Of a stretch of DNA of 14,337 nt, positions 1 to 8,221 are shown piece by piece (position 1 is the first letter of the stretch; every line of letters begins with the position of its first letter). The position numbers and the translations under genes are program-made. A model generated the notes under the pieces. It saw only the letters and a list, made by a program, of their open reading frames with translations, was not told the origin of the DNA and did not search any database. Source of the stretch: an uncultured Porphyromonadaceae bacterium (GTDB lineage: Bacteria; Bacteroidota; Bacteroidia; Bacteroidales; Porphyromonadaceae); contig CAMYAB010000019.1 in NCBI GenBank assembly GCA_947253625.1, positions 1-14,337 of the forward strand, written 5' to 3'.

Positions 1-1272
1 GCCCCGCACCCCTCCCCCACGCTGCAGGCGCTGAGGCTAGTGGCACGGGGTATTCTGCAGGAGCATCCGTTGCCCTCTTTTGGCGATGAAGAGTACCGCA
101 GATTCAATATCACCAAGGTACTCACAGAGGCAGCCAAGCACCTCGCCACCCCGGCACAGCCATCCGACCGACAGGATAGCCGCAACTGCATCCTCAGTCG
201 TACCTCCGACCTCCCCAAGGTCACCCTCCTCGAGGATTGTGTCTCCGGACCGACTCGGGACGAGGAGGGCTATTTCCTCGGAGAGTTGAGCCACTTTGAG
301 CGACTCTACCCCGGGCTGGCAGAGCGATATATGGGGACCATGGACTCTCTCCGGACCGACCCATTGGCTGCGCTCAATACCCTGTATGCCAATGAGGTAC
401 TCGTCCTCTACCTCCCCAGAGGCCGACACCTCGATACTCCCATACACCTACTCAGGCGAGCCGCACTTGTTGAGGGGCAGGTACGCTTCTTTTGTCCACG
501 CATACTCGTGATAGCCGACCAAGGCAGCTCGGCAAAGATCCTACTCTGCGACCATGTCGACCATGAGGATACCCCCTCCTACCGCAACTCCCTACTCGAG
601 ATCTATGCCGAGAGCGGGAGCCATATTGAGTGCTATGATATCGAGGAGACCACCCCGCAGACCACGAGGCTACACAGCGTACACATACAGCAGGCAGAGA
701 AGAGCTTTGTCCTCACCAATAACCTCACCATCACCAACGGTGTCACCCGCAACAACTACTACTGCCAACTCCTCGGCCCTCAAGCCGAGCTCAACCTCGA
801 TGGTCTCGCCATCCTCGACGGTGACCAGCATGCCGACACCTACTCACTCATCCGACACCTGGCACCCGACTGCCACTCCGATGAGCTATTTAGGTACACC
901 CTCAACGACCGGGCGCAGGGAGCCTTTAGCGGAATGATCTACGTCGACCGAGTGGCCCAAAAAACCCTTGCCTACCAGACCAACCGCAACCTCCTCCTCT
1001 CGCCTCAGGCTCGTATGCACTCCAAGCCCCAGCTCGAGATCTACGCCGATGACGTCCGCTGTACACACGGACTGACGACCGGCGAGCTCGACACCAAGGC
1101 ACTCTTTTACATGCGCCAGAGAGGAATCCCCTACGTCGAGGCCCGACTGATGCTCATCATTGCATTCATGAGCGATGTCCTCGACAAGATCGACCTCCCC
1201 GACCTACGCGACCGCTTGGCCGACGTCATCGATCGACGCTATCGAGGTATGCCGGCCGCCTGTGCCTACTAG
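1..1272 (+). CDS. sufD: SufD, Fe-S cluster assembly scaffold subunit (5' end outside window)
   Basis: SufD is a subunit of the SufBCD scaffold that builds Fe-S clusters in the cytoplasm. The frame is open from base 1, and the residues before the first possible start (GTG at 40) read ALRLVARGILQEH, which fits the family's N-terminal helical region. The gene therefore probably begins upstream and is cut by the window edge. About 423 residues are visible, close to the usual 420-450. The C-terminal block is diagnostic: RCTHGLTTGELD (Cys at codon 354 and His at codon 356 counted from base 1) followed by ALFYMRQRGI and EARLMLIIAF. The Cys/His pair lies where SufB/SufD proteins have conserved residues linked to cluster assembly. 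The middle is a beta-rich repeat, as expected for the SufBD beta-helix. The stop TAG is followed by a strong terminator, so no sufS is joined downstream here. The family assignment is firm; the true start is unknown. Confidence 0.93.
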   Translation, partial: APHPSPTLQALRLVARGILQEHPLPSFGDEEYRRFNITKVLTEAAKHLATPAQPSDRQDSRNCILSRTSDLPKVTLLEDCVSGPTRDEEGYFLGELSHFERLYPGLAERYMGTMDSLRTDPLAALNTLYANEVLVLYLPRGRHLDTPIHLLRRAALVEGQVRFFCPRILVIADQGSSAKILLCDHVDHEDTPSYRNSLLEIYAESGSHIECYDIEETTPQTTRLHSVHIQQAEKSFVLTNNLTITNGVTRNNYYCQLLGPQAELNLDGLAILDGDQHADTYSLIRHLAPDCHSDELFRYTLNDRAQGAFSGMIYVDRVAQKTLAYQTNRNLLLSPQARMHSKPQLEIYADDVRCTHGLTTGELDTKALFYMRQRGIPYVEARLMLIIAFMSDVLDKIDLPDLRDRLADVIDRRYRGMPAACAY

Positions 1273-1345
1273 AGGAGGGTAGGCCCTCATCCTCCTACGC
1301 ACGACATCCGCACCGGAGGGTACTTGCAGGTCCCTACACTTTCCT

Positions 1346-1395
1346 AAAAAACTGTTGTACAAGGGTAAAATCACCCCTGTGCGACAGTTTTTTTT
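1346..1395 (+). terminator. Bidirectional intrinsic terminator after sufD
   Basis: A run of six A (1346-1351) and CTGTTGTACAAGGGT pair with ACCCCTGTGCGACAG and a run of eight T (1388-1395), around a short AAAATC loop. The stem is about 20 bp with a few wobbles or mismatches. A on the left and T on the right let it work on both strands. It closes the sufD transcript and separates it from the efflux operon. Confidence 0.85.
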
Positions 1396-1442
1396 GTCCC
1401 CTCGTAACGTCCTGAAAAGCAACCACCTGTACGACCCTCTTT

Positions 1443-1530
1443 TTTTCACGGATAGAAGCGATCGGTTTCACGGATAGAAGCAAAAGTTTTCACGGATAGA
1501 AGCGATCCTTTAGACGGTACTAAATTTTTG
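1443..1530 (+). repeat. 22-bp phased repeat array 1 (four units, the last degenerate)
   Basis: ACGG begins at 1448, 1470, 1492 and 1514, exactly 22 bp apart. The first three units carry the core ACGGATAGAAGC, preceded by TTTC in units 1 to 3. After the core, unit 1 reads GATCG, unit 2 AAAAG and unit 3 GATCC. Unit 4 keeps only AGACGG and then diverges. The sequence 36 bp before unit 1 (CTGAAAAGCA, from 1412) matches the leader motif of the other arrays at 7 of 10 bases. The array lies between the sufD terminator and the regulator promoter. Confidence 0.9.
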
Positions 1531-1662
1531 TAGTTGCACAGGGTGTTTTTTCTTGCTCCTTGGTACTAAGTTTTTGGACGCTCCTTTGCCCTGCTCGGAG
1601 TGCTGTGATTTTTGCACTTTCCTTATCTCTAAGATTAAAAAAGAGTTAAATGGTATACTAAT

Positions 1663-1677
1663 TACACTATATGTGTA
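1663..1677 (+). promoter_or_regulatory. Candidate operator for the adjacent TetR-type regulator
   Basis: TACAC-TATAT-GTGTA is an inverted repeat with perfect 5-bp arms, ending 9 bp before the promoter-like TATATTTG. TetR-family repressors usually bind such dyads over or next to their own promoter, and this one would control the whole efflux operon. The arms are short and the region is AT-rich, so chance is a real alternative. Confidence 0.35.
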
Positions 1678-1686
1678 GACAAAGTG

Positions 1687-1694
1687 TATATTTG
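1687..1694 (+). promoter_or_regulatory. Bacteroidota-type -7 promoter element for the efflux operon
   Basis: TATATTTG fits the Bacteroidota -7 consensus TAnnTTTG exactly and ends 33 bp before the ATG of the regulator. No convincing -33 TTTG is visible at the expected spacing. Confidence 0.5.
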
Positions 1695-1727
1695 TGGTGT
1701 GAAAGAACACGCTAATTATTTTTTGAT

Positions 1728-2333
1728 ATGGAAGTAAACAGACGAAAGGATAAGTACATAGACCGTGCTATTGCGGTGCTGAAGCAGGATGGACTGCGTC
1801 TCTCCTTGGATGAGATAGCGGCGAAAATGGGTGTCGCGAAGAAGACGCTGTACAACCATTTTAGTTCAAAAGATGAGTTGATCAAGGAGTCCATACGTGC
1901 GATCTCGTTGGATTTTCGAGAGGCATTGTCGGGTTTGGATGACCCGGATCGTCCGAGCATTGAGAGTCTTCGGGAGTCTTTTGCTCGTGTGGGAGAGCTT
2001 TTTATGGTCGTTAGTCCGGTGTTTTTTTCGGATCTGATGCGTGGCAATCCCAGCCAGGCTATGCTGGAGCACTTGGTGGGGTCCGACTTTTTTCAGCGCA
2101 AGATTTTGTCGAATCTCCGGCAGGGTATTGCGGAGGGTGTTTTTCGGGAGGATCTGGATGTGGAGTTTGTGAGTACCTATATGTCGTACTCTATTTTCGG
2201 TTTTTATATCAATGGTATTGTCCATGGCAATGCTCCGGTGACCTCGTCCTACTTTGAGGAGGTGCTGGAGTATCATCTGCGTGCGATTACGACAGCCAAG
2301 GGCAGACAAGTAGTAGATAGTAGTCATGAATGA
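1728..2333 (+). CDS. TetR/AcrR-family transcriptional regulator of the efflux operon
   Basis: A 201-residue protein, typical length for the family. The N-terminal DNA-binding domain spans about residues 8-55, with a helix-turn-helix at about 26-45 (SLDEIAAKMGVAKKTLYNHF) followed by SSKDELI, the characteristic TetR signature. The C-terminal helical domain (about 60-195) is variable in this family and would bind an unknown ligand. The gene is first in an operon with three efflux genes, and its end overlaps the next start by 8 bp, so regulator and pump are co-transcribed and the protein probably represses its own promoter. Codon use is T-rich (12 of 13 Phe codons are TTT), unlike sufD, pta and ackA. 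The family is certain; ligand and direction of regulation are inferred. Confidence 0.93.
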   Translation: MEVNRRKDKYIDRAIAVLKQDGLRLSLDEIAAKMGVAKKTLYNHFSSKDELIKESIRAISLDFREALSGLDDPDRPSIESLRESFARVGELFMVVSPVFFSDLMRGNPSQAMLEHLVGSDFFQRKILSNLRQGIAEGVFREDLDVEFVSTYMSYSIFGFYINGIVHGNAPVTSSYFEEVLEYHLRAITTAKGRQVVDSSHE

Positions 2334-3717
2334 AGAGATGCGTAAGAGGAGCCTGGGGGGCTTGGGGCTCATGGTCTTTCTTTTGGGGGTCGCTTTTTGC
2401 TCCGGAGGTGTGGTGCTGGCTCAGGGTGGATATACTCTGAAGGATTGTTTGGGGTACGCACTGGAGCACAACCGCGATATTCGCAAGTCGGCGTATGATC
2501 TGGAAAAGTCTCGCTACGCCCGTCGTGAAGTACTGGGAGCTTTGCTACCGCAGGTGAATGGGTCGGCCAACCTGAATGACAACCTGAAGAAAGCGAAGTT
2601 TGTGATGCCCAACTTCATGAACAACATGCTGCCACCCAATAGGCAGGATCCCAATGCCTCCAAGTATATCACGGTGGAGATGGGTACAAAGTACACGGCG
2701 AATGGGGGTGTGGCTCTGAATCAGCAGCTGCTCAACTTTTCGCTCTTCAATGCTCTGAACATTGCCAAGGAGGCGGAGCGCCTGGCCGCACTGGGCAGAG
2801 AGTCAACCGAGGAGGAGGTGATCGCCCAGACAGCGGCTCTTTTTTACGGTGTGCAGAGTACGGAGTATGCAGCGACGCAGATGGGCAAAAGTGTGGCACT
2901 GATGGAGCGGATGCTCCGGATGATGGAGGTCAACCATGCCAACGGACTGGTGAAAAAGGTGGATGTGGATCGCCTGAGGGTCAACCTGACCAATCTCCGG
3001 ACGCAAGAGTCGGCTATCGCCAATGTGGTGGCGGTCCAAAAGAACCTCCTAAAGCTACAGATGGGACTAGACATGGATGCCGAGCTAGGTATCGTGCCTA
3101 TGGATCTAGGAGCGGTGGAGCAGGAGGTGGGGCTGCGCCCATTTTTGCCGGCCAACCATACGGCATACCGTCTGCTCTCGGAGCAGGAGCGGATGGTGGG
3201 GCTACAGAGGAGGTCAGCGATCTATGAGTATCTGCCGACGTTGTCTGTGATGCTAAACTTTCAGTACAACGGTGTGTCGGATCAGTTTTTCAGGGGAGAG
3301 ATGAACCATTGGTACCCGACATCAATGGTCGGACTAAGCCTGCGGGTACCCATTTTCAGCGGTATGAGTCGCCACTCCAAGGTGAAGCAGAGTGGGCTGG
3401 AGCTACTCAAGGTGCAGGAGGACCGTAGGACTCTGGAGCAATCTCTGAGTATGGCGTACAAAAATGCACGTGCCAAGCTGGGGGATGCACATCGGACGAT
3501 TGATCTCCAGAGGGAAAACCAAGCATTGGCCGAGGAGGTCTTTGAGATTGCCCAAAACAACTTTGTGCTGGGTGTCGCTTCGCTGTCGGATGTGCTCAAT
3601 GCAAGCCAATCATTGATCCAAGCCCGAATGTCGTATGCGGATGCCGTGAATGACTACCTAAAGGCCACAATCGACCTACGAAAGGCGAATGGGACAATAA
3701 GGGAACTAATAAACTAA
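2326..3717 (+). CDS. TolC-family outer-membrane efflux channel
   Basis: A 463-residue outer membrane factor. A signal peptide is clear: positive residues (MRKR), a hydrophobic stretch (about 10-31) and a probable cleavage after VLA at residue 32. The mature protein starts GGYTLKDCLGYALEHNRDI, the usual opening of the outer-membrane efflux repeat, and has two such repeats with long alpha-helical hairpin segments (about 150-230 and 360-455). It would trimerise to form the exit duct of the tripartite pump. The chosen ATG overlaps the regulator's last 8 bp; an internal ATG five codons in (2338) is also possible and would leave the signal peptide intact. The adaptor gene follows 8 bp downstream. 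Bacteroidota pumps such as P. gingivalis XepCAB have a comparable set of components, but orthology is not shown. Codon use resembles the regulator more than the later genes. Confidence 0.92.
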   Translation: MNEEMRKRSLGGLGLMVFLLGVAFCSGGVVLAQGGYTLKDCLGYALEHNRDIRKSAYDLEKSRYARREVLGALLPQVNGSANLNDNLKKAKFVMPNFMNNMLPPNRQDPNASKYITVEMGTKYTANGGVALNQQLLNFSLFNALNIAKEAERLAALGRESTEEEVIAQTAALFYGVQSTEYAATQMGKSVALMERMLRMMEVNHANGLVKKVDVDRLRVNLTNLRTQESAIANVVAVQKNLLKLQMGLDMDAELGIVPMDLGAVEQEVGLRPFLPANHTAYRLLSEQERMVGLQRRSAIYEYLPTLSVMLNFQYNGVSDQFFRGEMNHWYPTSMVGLSLRVPIFSGMSRHSKVKQSGLELLKVQEDRRTLEQSLSMAYKNARAKLGDAHRTIDLQRENQALAEEVFEIAQNNFVLGVASLSDVLNASQSLIQARMSYADAVNDYLKATIDLRKANGTIRELIN

Positions 3718-3725
3718 AAATAGAG

Positions 3726-4787
3726 ATGAAGGATATGAAGCGAAGAACTTTTTTCTTGTGGGTCGTCGGTGTCGTGGGCGTGATTGCTCTAGTCCTTGTC
3801 ACCAACAAACGTGCGACACTCTCCAAGACTCGTATGATCGAGGATCTGGATGGCAGTGTGGCGGTTCGCTCAACCGTGGTGAGGGATAGTGTCTACACGG
3901 TCGGATTTGAGGCAAATGGTGTGTTGTCGGCCTCTCATGACCTGTCACTTGTGTCCGATGCGGGCGGGCGTGTCCTGGAAGTTTTGGTACGGGAGGGTGA
4001 CGTCGTCCGGAAAGGGCAAGTCCTGATCCGGCTGGATAGTGAGACGCTTCGTGCCGATGTGGAGTCCGCTCGTGTTGCCTATGAGGCATCGCAAAAGGAC
4101 TACGAGCGGTACAAAAACGCCAATGCCCAGGGAGGTGTGACCGACCAGCAGCTGGCCGCCATCCACACCCAGATGGTTGCGGCAGAGAGTAGGTATGTGT
4201 CGAGCCGACGCCGACTCTCGGATGCAGCGGTCAAGTCGCCAATGTCCGGAAAGGTCTACAAAAAGTATGTGGAGGTCGGGAGCTACCTCAACCCTGGTGC
4301 CAAGCTATTTGATATCCTCGACGACTCTGCGCTGAAGGTGATGAGCGCACTCACCGAAAAGCAACGGATACGGACCCATGTGGGCGACTCTGTCCGACTG
4401 ACGAGTGAGCTCTATCCCGAGACCCGGATTGGCGGGGTGGTGGCTTTCGTAAGCGACAAGGCGGATCGTACGCTCAACTTCCCGGTAGAGGTCAGGATCA
4501 CCGACAGTCCGGTCGAGCTACTGCCGGGTATGTACGTCACGATCGCTTTTGTCGGTGAGAGTCAGCGGGAGGGTCTGCTGGTTCCGCACAGCGCCATTAC
4601 GGGAGGACGCGATGACGCCTACCTGTACACCATCAAGGGGGGTAAGGCGATCAAGACACCTGTGGTGACCGGTGATATGCTCGGAAGTCGGGTGGAGGTT
4701 CTCTCCGGCTTGCAACAGGGCGACAGCATAGTGCTGGAGGGGCTGATCAATATCTCCGACGGCACACCTGTCAAGAGTGTCCAATGA
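3726..4787 (+). CDS. RND efflux periplasmic adaptor (membrane-fusion protein, HlyD/AcrA type)
   Basis: A 353-residue adaptor that links the inner-membrane pump to the outer-membrane channel. The N-terminus has KRR followed by a hydrophobic segment (about 8-25) without a lipobox cysteine, so it is probably anchored by an uncleaved helix or exported by a signal peptide rather than lipid-anchored. The first half of the barrel-sandwich (lipoyl-like) domain is at about 75-103 (GGRVLEVLVREGDVVRKGQ), the alpha-helical hairpin at about 105-168, and the second half at about 170-200 (SPMSGKVYKKYVEVGSYL). A beta-barrel domain and a membrane-proximal domain follow (LLPGMYVTIAF, GLQQGDSIVLEGL). A second ATG three codons in (3735) is possible. 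It sits between the channel and pump genes, as expected for a tripartite system. Confidence 0.93.
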   Translation: MKDMKRRTFFLWVVGVVGVIALVLVTNKRATLSKTRMIEDLDGSVAVRSTVVRDSVYTVGFEANGVLSASHDLSLVSDAGGRVLEVLVREGDVVRKGQVLIRLDSETLRADVESARVAYEASQKDYERYKNANAQGGVTDQQLAAIHTQMVAAESRYVSSRRRLSDAAVKSPMSGKVYKKYVEVGSYLNPGAKLFDILDDSALKVMSALTEKQRIRTHVGDSVRLTSELYPETRIGGVVAFVSDKADRTLNFPVEVRITDSPVELLPGMYVTIAFVGESQREGLLVPHSAITGGRDDAYLYTIKGGKAIKTPVVTGDMLGSRVEVLSGLQQGDSIVLEGLINISDGTPVKSVQ

Positions 4788-4804
4788 CCTAAGCGACCTA
4801 CATC

Positions 4805-7800
4805 ATGAAAATAACCGAACTATCCATCAAGCGCCCGATATATGTGCTGGTGCTATTCATCGTGCTGAGCGTGCTGGGGTATCTGAGCTACCGGAGCTTG
4901 AGTGCCGAGCTGATGCCCAAGTTTACCCCGCCTGTGCTCAATGTCCGAGTCGTCTATCCCGGTGCCTCACCCACCGAGGTCGAAAATACCCTCACCCGAC
5001 AGCTGGAGGACGCACTCTCCGGCATGGAGGGGATCGATCACCTGCAGTCTTTTTCCTTTGAGGGAATGTCCATGGTGTTGGTCACCTTTGACTTTGGTAC
5101 AGATCTCGACAAGGCAATGACGGATGCTCAAAACCTCATCAGTGCCAAGCGGGCAGACCTCCCTCGCGATATCCTGTCGCCCACTATCTCCAAGATCTCG
5201 GTGGACGAAAAGCCCATCCTGATCCTCTCTGCCGTCTCCCGGATGGCGCCGACCGACTTTTACCAGCTGCTCGACAAGCGTATCGTACCCGAGCTGTCGC
5301 GTATCAATGGGGTCGCCAAGGTAGAGCACATCGGTGGTGCCGAGCGGGAGATACAGATCAATCTGGACCAGGCAAAAATGAGTCAATTGGGGCTGACCCC
5401 CATGATGATACAGGGTGCCATACGTGCTGCTGACTTGGACTTCCCCACCGGCTATCTGCGCAACGATGAGACGCAGACGGCCATCCGCCTCGCCGGTAAG
5501 CTCACTTCCATCGAGGAGCTTAGCCACCTCGTGGTACGTGTCACCCCTACGGGGATCCCCATACGTCTCTGTGATGTGGCAGAGGTGGTCGACACGGTCA
5601 AGGAGCCGGTCAAGCTGGGACGGGTCAACGGTGAGGATGCGATCCTCATCAACCTCCTCAAGCAGTCCGATGCCAACGCCATCAAGGTCAGCCAAGAGGT
5701 CTACAAAGCCATTGAACGACTGGAGAGCGACTACGACGATATAGGGCTAAAGATCAGTGTCACTCAGGACACCACCACCTTTACCCAACAGTCGATCGAC
5801 TCGGTGCTCACGGACCTCCTGCTGGCCATCTTGCTGGTCACAGTGGTGATCCTTGTTTTCTTACACAGCTTCCGAAACGCACTGATCGTGATGGTCGTCG
5901 TCCCAGTATCGCTCATCGCATCATTCATCGGTATGAAACTCTTGGGCTTCACGCTCAACCTAATGTCTCTCCTAGCTCTCTCGCTCGTCATCGGGGTCAT
6001 CGTGGATGATGCCATAGTGGTGATCGAAAACGTCTATCGACACATCGAGATGGGCAAAAATAGAGTGCGCGCCACATGGGATGCGATGCGAGAGATCGGT
6101 CTCACCGTCGTATCGGTCACGATGGTCTTGGCTGTGGTCTTTTTGCCGGTCATCTTCACCGACACGCTGGTATCCGACATCCTCCGACAATTCTGTGCAG
6201 TCATAGTCATTGCCATCCTATTCAGCCTGTTGGCGGCACTAACACTGGTGCCGATGCTGACCTCCAGGTACAGCGATCTCTACGAGCTCACAGGCAAAAA
6301 CGCCTATGAGCGAGTGCTGCTGGCCTTTGAGGCACGGGTCGAAAAGTTTGCCACCTGGGTGTCCGACCTTTCTCGCTGGGGTCTTGGGCACAAGCGACGT
6401 CTCGCTCTCGTGATCCTGCTGATCACCCTGTCGGTCTTTGCCCTCTTCCCTTTGGGGTTCATCAACTTTGAGTTTCAGCCCTATATCGACCGTGGAGAGT
6501 TCATCGTCCGTCTCGAGATGCCCAAGGATATCTCCATGAAGGAGTCCAACGCACTGGTCCAAAGAGCCGAGCAGTGGTTTAGGGAGCGACCGGAGGTAGA
6601 CGAGGTGGTCACCATGGTCGGCCTTACCGGCGACAATACCCAGAGCAACAAGGGGACACCCTACCTGGCTGAGCTCAATGTCAAGCTAAATAAGCAAAAA
6701 GAGGGCACCGAGCAGTACATTACCCGGATCCGAAAACCCCTATCCGACTATCTCGTCAATGCCAAAGTAAGCCTCTTTAGTGTCAGTCTTGCCGGGACAG
6801 CCACCAAGGCCAATATTGAGTACATTATTACCGGAAACGACACCGACTCCGTCATGCTCTATGCCGAGCGAGCACTCCACACACTGGGCAGTATCCCCGG
6901 AGTATTGCAGCAGAGCTTGTCGGTCGAAAACACCACCCCCGAGGTCACTGTCCGAGTCAACCGCGACAAGATGGCCGAGCTGGGGCTCACTCTCGAGACT
7001 GTGGGTATGCAGATGCAAATGCACTTTCAGGGCAATAATCAGCTAAAGTACACCGAGGGAGACAACGACTACGCCATCAATATTCGGGCCGACAAGGACT
7101 ACCGTCGGCAGGTCGACCATGTCGCCAATATGGTCCTCCTCGCACAGGATGGCAGTGCAGTCCGACTCTCACAGTTTGCCGACGTCACTCTGGGTACAGG
7201 CCCCAGTCGACTTGAGCGATACAACCGCAGTCGATCCGTGACCCTACAGGCTCAGACCTATGGGGTCCCGGCCGGAGCCATCTCCAAGCAATTCATGAGC
7301 AAAATCCGGCAGGACAATATGCCCCGAGGGGTCCGCATCCAGACCGCCGGAGATATGAAAAAGATGTCCGACTCCATGGGTGTCCTCACCGCTGCCCTCC
7401 TCCTATCGCTCATGCTGATCTATCTGGCGATGGTCCTGCTGTACAACAACTGGCGAGACCCCGTCGTCGTGATGATATCCATACCGCTCTCCATCGTCGG
7501 TGCGCTTTTGGCACTGGCACTCACCAATACCGCCATAAGTATCTACGCCATGCTGGGGATTGTCATGCTCGTGGGGCTGGTGGCCAAAAATGCAATCCTG
7601 CTGGTAGACTTTGCCAACGATGCCCTGCGTGACGGCATGAGCATGGATGACGCACTGATACAAGCCGTACGGATCCGTACACGCCCAATCCTCATGACCG
7701 CACTCTCCACCATCATTGGTATGCTCCCCGTCGCACTGTCTCGAGGATCGGGCGCCGAGCTACGCAATGGCATGGCCTGGGTAATCATCGGGGGTATGTT

Positions 7801-7912
7801 TGTCTCTACATTTCTCACCCTGATCGTCGTCCCGGCAGTCTACAAGATGATCCACTCCGGCCAAAAGCAGTCGGTCGCTCCGGACGATATAGAGCGTCTG
7901 ATGTACGAGTGA
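4805..7912 (+). CDS. RND-family efflux permease (AcrB/HAE-1 type)
   Basis: A 1035-residue proton-driven inner-membrane pump, near the 1040-1050 usual for the family. The N-terminus MKITELSIKRPIYVLVLFIV is the classic first transmembrane helix, followed by a large periplasmic porter loop containing YPGASPTEVE. A second loop lies between about 555 and 855. Helices 2-6 (about 335-475) carry GVIVDDAIVVIENVY, whose D401 and D402 correspond to the AcrB proton-relay pair Asp407/Asp408. Helix 10 carries GLVAKNAILLVDFAN, with K928 matching AcrB Lys940. All residues needed for proton coupling are present, so the pump looks functional. The substrate (drugs, bile acids, detergents or lipids) cannot be told from sequence. 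It is the last gene of the operon, 17 bp after the adaptor, and is followed by a terminator. Confidence 0.95.
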   Translation: MKITELSIKRPIYVLVLFIVLSVLGYLSYRSLSAELMPKFTPPVLNVRVVYPGASPTEVENTLTRQLEDALSGMEGIDHLQSFSFEGMSMVLVTFDFGTDLDKAMTDAQNLISAKRADLPRDILSPTISKISVDEKPILILSAVSRMAPTDFYQLLDKRIVPELSRINGVAKVEHIGGAEREIQINLDQAKMSQLGLTPMMIQGAIRAADLDFPTGYLRNDETQTAIRLAGKLTSIEELSHLVVRVTPTGIPIRLCDVAEVVDTVKEPVKLGRVNGEDAILINLLKQSDANAIKVSQEVYKAIERLESDYDDIGLKISVTQDTTTFTQQSIDSVLTDLLLAILLVTVVILVFLHSFRNALIVMVVVPVSLIASFIGMKLLGFTLNLMSLLALSLVIGVIVDDAIVVIENVYRHIEMGKNRVRATWDAMREIGLTVVSVTMVLAVVFLPVIFTDTLVSDILRQFCAVIVIAILFSLLAALTLVPMLTSRYSDLYELTGKNAYERVLLAFEARVEKFATWVSDLSRWGLGHKRRLALVILLITLSVFALFPLGFINFEFQPYIDRGEFIVRLEMPKDISMKESNALVQRAEQWFRERPEVDEVVTMVGLTGDNTQSNKGTPYLAELNVKLNKQKEGTEQYITRIRKPLSDYLVNAKVSLFSVSLAGTATKANIEYIITGNDTDSVMLYAERALHTLGSIPGVLQQSLSVENTTPEVTVRVNRDKMAELGLTLETVGMQMQMHFQGNNQLKYTEGDNDYAINIRADKDYRRQVDHVANMVLLAQDGSAVRLSQFADVTLGTGPSRLERYNRSRSVTLQAQTYGVPAGAISKQFMSKIRQDNMPRGVRIQTAGDMKKMSDSMGVLTAALLLSLMLIYLAMVLLYNNWRDPVVVMISIPLSIVGALLALALTNTAISIYAMLGIVMLVGLVAKNAILLVDFANDALRDGMSMDDALIQAVRIRTRPILMTALSTIIGMLPVALSRGSGAELRNGMAWVIIGGMFVSTFLTLIVVPAVYKMIHSGQKQSVAPDDIERLMYE

Positions 7913-7935
7913 CGCACCAAGAGTCACCCAGTGGT

Positions 7936-7995
7936 GAGCAAGAGGGGGTGCCCCGGCAGCTTGTCGGGTGCACCCCCTCTCGCTTGACCTTTTTT
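7936..7995 (+). terminator. Intrinsic terminator after the efflux operon
   Basis: GAGCAAGAGGGGGTG (7936-7950) pairs with CACCCCCTCTCGCTT (7971-7985), allowing wobbles, and T6 follows at 7990-7995. It starts 24 bp after the pump's stop codon. Confidence 0.85.
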
Positions 7996-8079
7996 GCCCA
8001 AATCTGCTCGCCCTTTTGCCCCCAATCCGACCTCTTTTCTCGACCGAACGACCTCTCCAAAAAGCTCCCAAAAAGGACT

Positions 8080-8104
8080 AAAAAAAGCCCCTCTCGGGGG
8101 CTTT
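8080..8104 (-). terminator. Intrinsic terminator facing folP (distal)
   Basis: The stem AAAGCCCC (8084-8091) pairs with GGGGCTTT (8097-8104). Read on the minus strand it is followed by a run of seven T (complement of A at 8080-8086), so it would stop transcripts coming from folP. On the + strand only three T follow, so that direction is weak. Confidence 0.65.
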
Positions 8105-8112
8105 GATAATCA
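8103..8112 (+). repeat. Leader motif of repeat array 2
   Basis: TTGATAATCA begins exactly 36 bp before the first ACGG of array 2. The identical 10-mer begins 36 bp before array 3 (13861). With the next base here it forms TTGAT-A-ATCAA, a perfect dyad around one central base. The 36-bp leaders match at 26 positions. Confidence 0.75.
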
Positions 8113-8133
8113 AGTATTTACACAGAGCCTTGA

Positions 8134-8221
8134 GTTTCACGGATAGAAGCGATCGTTTTCACGGATAGAAGCAAAACTTTTCACGGATAGAAGCAATCGC
8201 CCCGACGGATAGAAAGAAAAA
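8134..8221 (+). repeat. 22-bp phased repeat array 2 (four units, the last degenerate)
   Basis: ACGG begins at 8139, 8161, 8183 and 8205, exactly 22 bp apart. The core ACGGATAGAAGC is present in units 1-3, and ACGGATAGAA in unit 4. Unit 1 continues GATCG, unit 2 AAAAC and unit 3 AATCG, the same order of variants as in array 1. Unit 4 is preceded by CCCCG instead of TTTTC and ends in an A-rich tail that doubles as the T tract of a minus-strand terminator. Confidence 0.9.

Larger units (their letters stand above)
1273..1727. other. Intergenic region sufD to tetR-type regulator
   Basis: 455 bp without a gene. In order it holds a small hairpin just after the sufD stop (GAGGG-TAGG-CCCTC, 1275-1288), the bidirectional terminator (1346-1395), 22-bp array 1 (1443-1530), a pair of 15-nt direct repeats (GGTACTAA[A/G]TTTTTG at 1516-1530 and 1562-1576), and the AT-rich promoter region of the regulator (about 1630-1727). 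I see no RNA gene and no credible short coding frame. Confidence 0.7.

Noticed and set aside
1443..1530. 22-bp arrays as CRISPR
   Set aside because: Units are contiguous with only 4-10 variable bases and no spacers of 25-40 bp. No cas gene is present.
4967..5695. 242-codon minus-strand open frame opposite the RND pump gene
   Set aside because: It is antisense to a conserved porter domain and has no recognisable motif; long shadows are expected in GC-rich coding DNA.
8103..8221. Arrays as replication origin iterons
   Set aside because: No initiator gene or AT-rich unwinding region is adjacent, and three similar copies lie between ordinary chromosomal genes.
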